Shown here: in pieces, positions 1-7,173 of the stretch
How positions within the stretch are numbered: the stretch's first letter is position 1
Layout: each line of letters starts with the position of its first letter
Origin: Desulfarculus baarsii DSM 2075
GTDB lineage: Bacteria; Desulfobacterota; Desulfarculia; Desulfarculales; Desulfarculaceae
Direction: 5' to 3'
Assembly (NCBI RefSeq): GCF_000143965.1
Contig: NC_014365.1
Coordinates: 771,501-835,500 of the forward strand
DNA length: 64,000 nucleotides
Program-made: the position numbers and the translations under genes
The notes under the pieces: generated by a model
What the model saw: the letters and a program-made list of their open reading frames with translations, nothing else
Database searches by the model: none
Told to the model about the DNA's origin: nothing

Positions 1-762
1 AGCGGTTGGCAACGGCTGGTCGAGAGCCAGATATTCTATCCCGAAAAGCAAATTCACTACACGCCGCGCGACATGGGCCTGGCCTACGAGGACGTCTGGT
101 TCGAGTCGGCCGGCGGGGTGCGCCTGCACGGTTGGTTCGTGCCGGCGGCGGTGGGGCGCACGGTGTTGTTATTCTGTCATGGCAACGCCGGCAACGTTGG
201 CGACCGGGTCGACAACATCATGCGTCTCAACCGCATCGGCATAAGCGTGTTCATCTTCGATTATCGCGGCTACGGCAACAGCCGGGGCCGGCCCAGCGAG
301 GAAGGCCTCTACCGCGACGTGGAGGCGGCCTGCAACGTGGCCCAGGCCCGGGCCAAGCAGGAAAAGGCCCGCCTGGTGATCTTCGGCCGCTCGTTGGGCG
401 GGGTGGCCGCCGTCCACGTGGCCGCGCGCAACCACTGCGCCGGGTTGATCCTGGAGTCGACCTTCACCCATCTGGGGGCCATGGCCCGCATTCATTTTCC
501 CATGCCCCTGCCCGAACAATGGCTCAGCAGCCGCTTCAACGCCCGCAAAAAGATCAGCGCCGTGCGCGCGCCGATCCTGTTTTTCCACGGCGACCAGGAC
601 GACATCGTGCCCCTGGCCCTGGGCCGGCGGCTGTTCATGGCCGCGCCCGAGCCCAAGGAGTTCGTGACCCTGGAAGGCGCGGGCCACAACGACACCTACC
701 TGATCGGTGAGGACGCCTATTTCGCCAAGTTCCGGGCATTTTGCGAGGGCCTGCCGCTTTAG
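1..762 (+). CDS. alpha/beta hydrolase, BEM46/YfhR-like (5' end outside window)
   Basis: The frame is open from base 1 without a convincing start, and the upstream residues (ESQIFYPEK, then HYTPRD) match the usual N-terminal part of this family, so the true start lies before the window. A serine nucleophile elbow FGRSLGG (Ser codon 391-393), an acid loop HGDQDDIVP and a late histidine in GAGHND form a complete Ser-Asp-His triad. Family members are membrane-anchored or periplasmic serine hydrolases of unknown substrate. The first ATG in frame (73) would remove the first strand and is unlikely. The family call is firm; the substrate is unknown. Confidence 0.85.
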   Translation, partial: SGWQRLVESQIFYPEKQIHYTPRDMGLAYEDVWFESAGGVRLHGWFVPAAVGRTVLLFCHGNAGNVGDRVDNIMRLNRIGISVFIFDYRGYGNSRGRPSEEGLYRDVEAACNVAQARAKQEKARLVIFGRSLGGVAAVHVAARNHCAGLILESTFTHLGAMARIHFPMPLPEQWLSSRFNARKKISAVRAPILFFHGDQDDIVPLALGRRLFMAAPEPKEFVTLEGAGHNDTYLIGEDAYFAKFRAFCEGLPL

Positions 763-858
763 TCGGCCCGGCCCGGCCAAGACGGCGTTGCTTTTGCGGG
801 CGGGGCTGGTTAAATTGGGCCAGGGCTACCGCACTCTCGCCGAAAGGATCGCGCCTCG

Positions 859-1059
859 ATGAGCAAGTTGAACGTGTTGTTGCTGCGCCTGGGCCTGGGC
901 CTGGTCAGCGGTTGGTTTTTGAACCTGCTGTTTTTCAGCAAACTGCCGATGGCGGCGGCGTTCCGTTCCGGGGTGGACTGGCTGATCTCTTTGATCCTGG
1001 CCGGCATCGTGGTGGGCGCGGCCTACATGTCCGAGGCCCTGCGCAAACGCGGCCAATGA
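859..1059 (+). CDS. small two-helix membrane protein
   Basis: This 66-residue protein has two hydrophobic segments (about residues 5-27 and 38-58) joined by a short polar loop, and a basic tail (RKRGQ) that should stay in the cytoplasm. A GAAAGGA Shine-Dalgarno lies about 12 bases before the ATG. I recognise no family. It follows the hydrolase gene by 96 bp in the same direction and may share its transcript. The membrane prediction is good; the function is unknown. Confidence 0.6.
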   Translation: MSKLNVLLLRLGLGLVSGWFLNLLFFSKLPMAAAFRSGVDWLISLILAGIVVGAAYMSEALRKRGQ

Positions 1060-1128
1060 CGCGGCCGCCAAAAAACGGCCGGCCCGGCGACGAGCGCCAG
1101 GCCGGCGGTGGTTGCCGTTGGGGGCCGC

Positions 1129-1443
1129 TCAGTCCAGGCGCTGGCAGCGGATCAAGAGCGAATCGGTGATGGCCTCCTCGCGCAGGTGGACGATGGCCTG
1201 ATAATCCGGGTCGGCCATGAACTGCTTGAACACCGTCCAGCTTGGCCATTCCACAAAGAAAATCAAGTCGGCGTCGAACTTGCCGATCACGGCCTTGAAG
1301 GGCTTGAACGACGGCAGGGGCCGACCGCCGAAGCGCAGGACAATGGGCCCGGCCGCCCGCAGATACTCTTGGTATTTTTCGCGGCCGCCGTCGGGTTTGA
1401 ACCACAGGGCGTTGAGCATGTAAAATTTGTCTTCACTGTTCAT
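1129..1443 (-). CDS. DUF1330-like dimeric alpha/beta-barrel protein
   Basis: The protein has 104 residues. It opens with a beta strand (FYMLNALWFKPDG) and carries an LIFFVEWPSWTVFKQFMADPDYQ segment typical of the DUF1330/ABM-like ferredoxin fold, small dimers often of unknown role. An upstream ATG at 1494 is open, but the ATG at 1443 is chosen because AGAGGCGACG sits just before it and the family begins there. It lies 91 bp downstream of the CheW-fusion gene on the same strand and may be cotranscribed. No catalytic motif is visible. Confidence 0.6.
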   Translation of the reverse strand: MNSEDKFYMLNALWFKPDGGREKYQEYLRAAGPIVLRFGGRPLPSFKPFKAVIGKFDADLIFFVEWPSWTVFKQFMADPDYQAIVHLREEAITDSLLIRCQRLD

Positions 1444-1534
1444 CGTCGCCTCTTTTTGTTTCGCGTTCGCGCCAAACCCCACCCGTCCAACCAAATTTGT
1501 TTCATAGCCCGGCCGCCGTCGCGCGACCGCCGGC

Positions 1535-3484
1535 TCAGACCGCCTCCAGCATGTTCATGTCCTGATCGCTGAGCAGGCGGTCGATGTTGAGCAGGATCTT
1601 GACCCGCCCGCCCACTTGGACCAGGCCCTGGATGTGGCGGGTGTCCAGTTGGGCGCCGAAGTTGGGCGCCTCCATGATCTGATCCTGGCGGATGTTTAGC
1701 ACCTCCGTCACCGAGTCGACGACCACGCCCGTCTGGACCACGCCCTTGCGGCCCATCACCTCCACGACGATGACGCAGGTGCGTTCGTCGTAGGCGCGCT
1801 GGTCCATGCCCAGCTTCAGGCGCAGGTCGACCAGGGGGATCACCCGGCCGCGCAGGTTGATCACCCCGCGGATGTATTCGGGCATTCGCGCGACCTTGGT
1901 CACCGGCTGCATGCCCACGATCTCGCGGGTTTTCAGCACGGCCATGGCCCAGTCCTCGCCGCCCAGGGCAAAGCTGAGGTACTTGCCTTCGGAGGTGAGC
2001 ATGGCCTTGGACGACTGGCCGGCGGCGGCGCGAGCGGCCTCGACCTTGGCCACCAGGTCCAGATCCTCGCCGGGGGCGTGGGAGGAGAGCTCGCGGGGCA
2101 GGCCCTGGCAGGCGACTTCGGCGAAGCGCGTCTCGACGAAGGCGTCCAGGTCCACCGCCGCGCCCACGCCCATTTTGTGGACCATGTAATCCTGCATGCG
2201 CCGCAGGTCGTCGATGACCGGGAACAGATCGGTGGTGGTGATGCCCGAGGGCTCGGTGAGCACGTTTTGCAGCACGGCCTTTTTCAGGCCCAGGGTCTTG
2301 CCGGGATCGAGAAAGTTGACGGCGATGTCGGCGGCCGCGCCGGGCTCGGTCTTGACGAACTGGCCGGCCTTGACCAAAAGGCTGATGAACTCCTGCACGG
2401 CGGCCTCGTGGGCGGCGATGACCTCGTCGCGCAGGGTGACCACGCAGCAGGGATGATGCTCCCAGACCTCGCCCGAGAGAAAATGCAGTTCGGCCGCGCC
2501 CGAGGCGATGGCCTTGGTGCCCAAGGGCTCGGCGACCATGAAGCCGCTGCACAGCTCGCTCTGGGCCAAGAGCTCGGGCATCTTGATGGGCGGGACGACC
2601 TCGAAGCGCACGTCGGAAACGCTTTCGCCCGGCGTGCCCGGCGCCAGGCCAAGCTGCGAAAGGTACATGTGCGAGATCATGTGATGCACCGACAAGCGGT
2701 GGGGGATGTAGAAGGCCGTGTCGCGGAAATAGTCGGCCGGCCGGTCCTTGCGATATTCGCGGCTCTTTCTGCGCACGAAGATCGAGCCGTTTTTGTGGGC
2801 CAGCAGGCAGAGCTTGATCGGCACGCCATAGCCGAAAAGGTCCATGCCGATGGGCGCCAACACCAACGCGCCGTCCAGTTCGCCGTTTTCCAGCTTTTGC
2901 TGCACCGGGTTCCAGCCGGGCAGGCAGACGGTCTCCAGCACGAAGTGCTTGGGCCGGGCCAGGCCGGTTTCGATCTGGTGCTTGAGCACGCCCAGGATCA
3001 GGTGGTCGGTGATCTGGATGTGGGCGATTTTGAGCTTGAGCCGGCCGTCGTCGGTGAACTGGGGCTGGCGGGCCTTGGAGCCTTCGTCGGCGGCCTCGGC
3101 CTGGCCAAAGCATTGCTCGATCTTGGCGCGCAGTTCGTCGGCGTTGAAGGGTTTGGCCACCAGGGCGCTGACTCCGGCCTCGCGGGCCAGGGAGACCTGT
3201 TTTTTCTCGCCCTGGGCTGTGGCCATGATGAAGGGCGTGTTTTTGCGCCGGGCGTCGGCGCGCACCCATTTGAGCAACTCGTAGCCGTCGAAGTTGGGCA
3301 TGTTCCAGTCGCTGATGATCAGTTCGACCGGCTCCTCGGTGACAAGCTTTTCCACGGCGGCCCGGCCGTCGTCGGCCTCGCTCACGTTGACAAAGCCCAA
3401 TTCGCGCAGGATGGCCAGCTCCATCTTGCGCATGATGGAGGAGTCCTCCACCAGCAGGATGCGGATGTCGCTCGGAACGCTCAT
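1535..3484 (-). CDS. receiver - NrtA/SsuA-like ligand-binding - CheW fusion protein
   Basis: This 649-residue soluble protein has three parts. Residues about 1-125 form a CheY receiver with acidic pocket (LLVEDS), phospho-acceptor Asp in IISDWNMP, conserved Thr (MATAQ) and Lys (VAKPF). Residues about 145-440 resemble NrtA/CmpA/SsuA solute-binding proteins: LPGWNPVQQKLENGELDGAL, PPIKMPELL, a VAEPLG signature, and VWEHHPCCVV. There is no signal peptide, so this module is cytoplasmic. Residues about 495-640 are a CheW domain (RGVINLRGRVIPLVDLRLKL). CheV has the same partners in reversed order, CheW then receiver. I infer a scaffold feeding phosphorylation state and an intracellular ligand to a CheA array. 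No cheA lies nearby. Confidence 0.85.
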   Translation of the reverse strand: MSVPSDIRILLVEDSSIMRKMELAILRELGFVNVSEADDGRAAVEKLVTEEPVELIISDWNMPNFDGYELLKWVRADARRKNTPFIMATAQGEKKQVSLAREAGVSALVAKPFNADELRAKIEQCFGQAEAADEGSKARQPQFTDDGRLKLKIAHIQITDHLILGVLKHQIETGLARPKHFVLETVCLPGWNPVQQKLENGELDGALVLAPIGMDLFGYGVPIKLCLLAHKNGSIFVRRKSREYRKDRPADYFRDTAFYIPHRLSVHHMISHMYLSQLGLAPGTPGESVSDVRFEVVPPIKMPELLAQSELCSGFMVAEPLGTKAIASGAAELHFLSGEVWEHHPCCVVTLRDEVIAAHEAAVQEFISLLVKAGQFVKTEPGAAADIAVNFLDPGKTLGLKKAVLQNVLTEPSGITTTDLFPVIDDLRRMQDYMVHKMGVGAAVDLDAFVETRFAEVACQGLPRELSSHAPGEDLDLVAKVEAARAAAGQSSKAMLTSEGKYLSFALGGEDWAMAVLKTREIVGMQPVTKVARMPEYIRGVINLRGRVIPLVDLRLKLGMDQRAYDERTCVIVVEVMGRKGVVQTGVVVDSVTEVLNIRQDQIMEAPNFGAQLDTRHIQGLVQVGGRVKILLNIDRLLSDQDMNMLEAV

Positions 3485-3604
3485 GTCAATCCTCCGCTGG
3501 CGCGGGCGGCCTCTTGCCGGCCGGCCTTGGCGTGTGGCTTTGGTCCGTGATCGGCCCGGCGGCGGTTGTTGGCGTCAAACCCGCCGCCCGTGACGCGCGA
3601 AAAC

Positions 3605-4486
3605 TCAAGCGCCCGGCCGGGGCCCGCGGCCCAGGTAGGCGTGGAACGGATACCCCAGGCGCGAGGCGACCATGCCCTCGACCACCTGGCGGAAGCAGGC
3701 CATGGGCAGGCCCATGCCCATGCGGTCGGCCGGCAGGCCGGCCAGCAGCCGCGAGCCCAGGCAATAGGACGAGACGTTGATCTGGCCGCTGAGATGGGGC
3801 CGCACGATCAAATCGCTGTCCACCGCCCGCAGGGGGCCCATGTCGGCGCGCACGCGCCCGCCCGTGACAAAGGCCCAGGCCTGGACGATTCTGGTCAGTT
3901 CGGCCGGCCGCGGCGAGAGCACCACCACGTGGGGCTCGATGTCCAGTTCGTCGTAGGCGTTGGAAAAAACGAACACGGCCTTGGTCGTGGCCGGTTGGAT
4001 CGCCGCCATCTCGGCCACGGCGGCCCGGGCCGTGGCCACGTCCTTGAAGCGGCCCGGATCGTCGGGGCCGAACAGGGCGAACTCCGCGCGGCCGGCGTCC
4101 TTGCAGGCGTAGACCTCGCCGCTGGTGAACTGGGCCGGGGCCGGCGGCCGAAACCCCGGCCCCAGGCCCGATTGCTCTTTCATCACGCAGGTGTAAACCC
4201 GCGCGCCGGGCAAGGGCTCGGGCTGGCGCTCATCGACCAGGCCCAGGGTGATGGCCGCGGCCACGCAGCCGATATTGTCGATGGTCAAAAGGATCGGCTC
4301 GCCGCCCTCCACGTGGCGCAGGGCCTGGCAGCACATCACCGACTCGCTCCGGGGCGCGTGCTTGAGCAACTGGGGCGGGATGTCGTCCCCGGCCCCGTAA
4401 AGGCGCACGTAGGCCGCCGGAATCTCCAGCCCGGCCACGCCCATGGCCTCGATCATCCGCGCGTATAGGCCGGCGATGGTGCTCAT
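3605..4486 (-). CDS. DUF169 family protein
   Basis: The 293-residue protein matches the DUF169 pattern: an N-terminal EIPAAYVRLY strand, a VMCCQALRHV segment, then GCVAAAITLGL, corresponding to the cysteine/glycine-rich core of the family, and a late VVLSPRPAEL strand. Family members are common in anaerobes and methanogens; their biochemical role is not established. GAGGCGGAA precedes the ATG. The gene lies upstream of, and in the same direction as, the receiver-CheW gene, but 120 bp separate them. Confidence 0.75.
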   Translation of the reverse strand: MSTIAGLYARMIEAMGVAGLEIPAAYVRLYGAGDDIPPQLLKHAPRSESVMCCQALRHVEGGEPILLTIDNIGCVAAAITLGLVDERQPEPLPGARVYTCVMKEQSGLGPGFRPPAPAQFTSGEVYACKDAGRAEFALFGPDDPGRFKDVATARAAVAEMAAIQPATTKAVFVFSNAYDELDIEPHVVVLSPRPAELTRIVQAWAFVTGGRVRADMGPLRAVDSDLIVRPHLSGQINVSSYCLGSRLLAGLPADRMGMGLPMACFRQVVEGMVASRLGYPFHAYLGRGPRPGA

Positions 4487-4618
4487 TTCCGCCTCGTTGA
4501 GTTATCGGCCGCAAGCAATTATAGCCTGGACCGGCGGGCGAACTCCACCGCGCAAGCGAGGGTGGGGCAAATTATGCGCGGGCCGCCGATGGTCGACGGC
4601 CCGCCGACAGGCGCGGCC

Positions 4619-4924
4619 TTACTCGCTCACGCCCTTGTTCTGGGCGATCTTGTCCACTTTGTCGGCGATGCGGAAAATCACCAGCAACAGCTCCATGTAG
4701 AACCGGGCCAAAATCAGCATGATCAGCGCGCCGATGGGCACCAGGATCAGGGCCAGGAGGGTGCTGGCGAAACCGGTGGAGTAGGCGAAGGCCGAGAACA
4801 GGCCGAACAGCGTGTATAGGGCGATGCCCACGATGGCCAGGATGTAAAGAACCTTGACCAGGCGCGGCGTCACGAATTCGCTGAACGAGAAATCGAACAG
4901 GTCGGAGAAAAAGTTCTTTTGCAT
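4619..4924 (-). CDS. DUF4282 small membrane protein
   Basis: The 101-residue protein begins with an amphipathic stretch (FFSDLFDFSFSEFVTPRLVKVLY), followed by two transmembrane segments (about 24-48 and 58-80) and a charged cytoplasmic tail (FRIADKVDKIA). This is the DUF4282 arrangement. Role unknown; members often accompany membrane-trafficking or stress genes. A clear AAAAAGGAGCGCC Shine-Dalgarno precedes the ATG. It is transcribed divergently from the Cys-rich gene at 5016. Confidence 0.75.
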   Translation of the reverse strand: MQKNFFSDLFDFSFSEFVTPRLVKVLYILAIVGIALYTLFGLFSAFAYSTGFASTLLALILVPIGALIMLILARFYMELLLVIFRIADKVDKIAQNKGVSE

Positions 4925-5015
4925 TTGGCGCTCCTTTTTGGATGATTATCGTTGCATGTGGCTTTGCTCCATCATAGGCGCGCCCCACGGGGCAAAACAA
5001 CCGGGATTTGCGTAA

Positions 5016-5537
5016 TTGATCAGACCTTTGCCCGACAATGGGGTGACGGGCGGCCCGCCCTGGGCCGACCCGGCCCAGTGGCGCGACCTCAACCGACGCC
5101 TGGAGCGGGCCTGCGCCGTGGGCCACGATCAGGCCAGGCAAGCGGCCCTGGCCCTGGCCGGCCTTTTGGGCCAGGCCGACGCCCTGCTGGACGAGCTCTG
5201 CGCGGCCGCCTGCCCCTGGTGCCCCACGCCATGCTGCCTGGAGGCCAAGGTCTGGCTGGACCGCCGCGACCTGCTGTTCATCCACCTTGGCGGCCAGAGC
5301 CCGCCGCCGGCCCAACTGCGCCAAGGGCGTCACGACCACTGCCGCTACCTGGGCCCTCGCGGCTGTCGGCTGCCCCGCCTCCAGCGGCCCTGGGTCTGCA
5401 CCTGGTATCTGTGCCCGACGCTCTCGGCCCGCCTGGCCGGCCGCCCCGGCCAGCAAGCGCGCTGGCAAGGGCTGGTGGCGGCCATCAAGGAGCAAAGGCG
5501 GCTGATCGGCGCGTTGATGGCCGATACGATCTTATGA
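5016..5537 (+). CDS. Cys-rich, YkgJ-like metal-binding protein
   Basis: The protein has 173 residues with a cluster CPWCPTPCC at about residue 66, followed by C in HCRYLGPRGCRLP and a WVCTWYLC motif. Spaced cysteines of this sort occur in YkgJ/UPF0153 proteins, which bind zinc or iron. The arrangement here (CxxCxxxCC, then CxxxxxxxC, then CxxxxxC) is only similar, so assignment is tentative. A TTG at 5016 gives the longest frame; a GTG at 5043 is an alternative, and neither has a strong Shine-Dalgarno. Confidence 0.5.
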   Translation: MIRPLPDNGVTGGPPWADPAQWRDLNRRLERACAVGHDQARQAALALAGLLGQADALLDELCAAACPWCPTPCCLEAKVWLDRRDLLFIHLGGQSPPPAQLRQGRHDHCRYLGPRGCRLPRLQRPWVCTWYLCPTLSARLAGRPGQQARWQGLVAAIKEQRRLIGALMADTIL

Positions 5538-5599
5538 CCACGGGCGTGGGCGGAGGCGACGGTGAATAATATACTACGGACCAATCATAGGAAATCGCC

Positions 5600-5627
5600 T
5601 TGCATAATCTCCAGCCGATGGTAATCA
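5600..5627 (+). promoter_or_regulatory. candidate promoter of the PAS sensor gene
   Basis: TTGCAT and TAATCA are separated by 16 bp, and TGG directly precedes the second hexamer (extended -10). It lies 62 bp before the ATG. Both hexamers are imperfect, so this is a weak call. Confidence 0.3.
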
Positions 5628-5688
5628 TTGTCGCAGGGGCCCAAGCGCCGCGAGGAGACCTTCGCGCGCGGCCCGCCAAGGAGCGACG

Positions 5689-7173
5689 ATGCAAGATTCC
5701 ACCGTGGAAATGGAGCGCCTGCGGGCCAGGGTAAGGGAATTGGAAGGCCAACTGGCCCGGGCTGGCGGCCCGGGCGGCGGGCCCATGGACGCCATCGGCA
5801 AGCGGATGGCCGTTTTCGAGGCCATCTTGCAACGCGCGCCCTACGGCGTGGTGATAAAAGACGCCGACATGCGCTTCCGCCTGGTCAACCAGCGCTATTG
5901 CGAACTGCTGGGCCTGAGCCGCGAGGAACTACTGGGCAAGAACTCCGCCGAGCTGTTTCCGCCGGAGCTGGCCCGCGGCTTCGACGAGGAAGACCGCCGG
6001 GTCATGGAGACCCAGGAGCCCCTCAGCCGCACCTCCAGTGTGTTTTTCGGCGGCCGCCACCGCTGGCTGCGCGTGCATAAATCGCCCATCGTCGACGCCA
6101 ATGGCCTGGTCTACGGCGTTTTGGCCGCGGTGATGGACGTCACCGAGCGCCAGGTCTACAAGCTGGCCCTGGAGGAAAGCCAGCGGCGTTATCACCAGCT
6201 TTTCGAGACCAACTGCGCCATGAAGATGATCATCGACCCCGCCGACGGTTCGATCCTCGACGTCAACCAGGCGGCTTGCGCTTTTTATGGCTATCCGCGC
6301 TACGTCCTGCTGACGATGAACGTGGGCGATCTGTGCGCCGACGGCAGGCGCGAGGCCCTGGAGCGGGTGCGCCGCCTGGCCGAGGGTTGCCCCTTGCCGC
6401 TGGAGGCCAGGCATCTGCTGGCCTCGGGCCAGACCCGCGACGTGGAGTTGCACCACGGCCCGGTCAGCCATGGGGCTAGCCTATACGTTTATGTGATCAT
6501 CCACGACATCACCGCGCGCAAGCGGGCCGAGTTGGCCCTGCGCCACAGCGAGGAGCGCCTGGAATTGGCCCTGAAGGGGGCCGGCATGGCCATGTGGGAT
6601 CACAACCTGCAAAGCGGCGAGATTTTCGTCGACGAACGGATCCAAGACCTGCTGGGCCACAACTACGCCGATGTGGGCCACGACGCCAAATTTTTCTGGA
6701 GCTTGGTTCTTCCCGAGGACGCGCCGCTCATGCGCCAAGCCATCGACCAGAACCTGACCGGCCAGTCGGACTCGCTTTCGTGCGAGCTGCGCCTGCGGGC
6801 CGCCGGCGGCGATTACCGCTGGGTCCAGGTCACGGGCCGGGTGGTCGCCCGCGACGAGGCGGGCAAACCCAGCCGCATGGCCGGCACGCTCCTGGACATC
6901 AGCCGCCGCAAAAGCGCCGAGCAGGAGCGCGAACGGCTCATCGCCGAGTTGCAAACGGCCCTGGCCCAGGTGCGCACGCTCTCGGGCTTGCTGCCCATTT
7001 GCAGCCACTGCAAGAAGATCCGCGACGACCAGGGCTATTGGAACCAACTGGAGGCCTACGTGGCCCGCCATTCCAACGCCGAGTTCACCCACAGCATCTG
7101 CCCCGAGTGCGCGGCCAAGCTCTACCCCGAGATCTACGCCCGCAAACGCGGCGACCAGGCCGAAAAGCCCTAG
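5689..7173 (+). CDS. triple-PAS sensor with C-terminal four-cysteine tail
   Basis: The 494-residue cytoplasmic protein starts with a short coiled coil (about 1-25), then three PAS/PAC units (about 45-155, 160-275 and 290-405; PAC ends such as VTERQ, ITARKRAEL and ISRRKSAEQ). A second coiled coil (about 405-430) leads to a tail PICSHCKKIRDDQGYWNQLE ... HSICPEC ... KLYPE with CxxC and CxxC pairs and a conserved His. That tail is widespread in Deltaproteobacterial PAS and receiver proteins and probably binds a metal. No kinase, cyclase, EAL or HD-GYP output domain is present. An AAGGAGCGACG Shine-Dalgarno fixes the start. Its stop shares CTAG with the convergent gene. Confidence 0.85.
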   Translation: MQDSTVEMERLRARVRELEGQLARAGGPGGGPMDAIGKRMAVFEAILQRAPYGVVIKDADMRFRLVNQRYCELLGLSREELLGKNSAELFPPELARGFDEEDRRVMETQEPLSRTSSVFFGGRHRWLRVHKSPIVDANGLVYGVLAAVMDVTERQVYKLALEESQRRYHQLFETNCAMKMIIDPADGSILDVNQAACAFYGYPRYVLLTMNVGDLCADGRREALERVRRLAEGCPLPLEARHLLASGQTRDVELHHGPVSHGASLYVYVIIHDITARKRAELALRHSEERLELALKGAGMAMWDHNLQSGEIFVDERIQDLLGHNYADVGHDAKFFWSLVLPEDAPLMRQAIDQNLTGQSDSLSCELRLRAAGGDYRWVQVTGRVVARDEAGKPSRMAGTLLDISRRKSAEQERERLIAELQTALAQVRTLSGLLPICSHCKKIRDDQGYWNQLEAYVARHSNAEFTHSICPECAAKLYPEIYARKRGDQAEKP

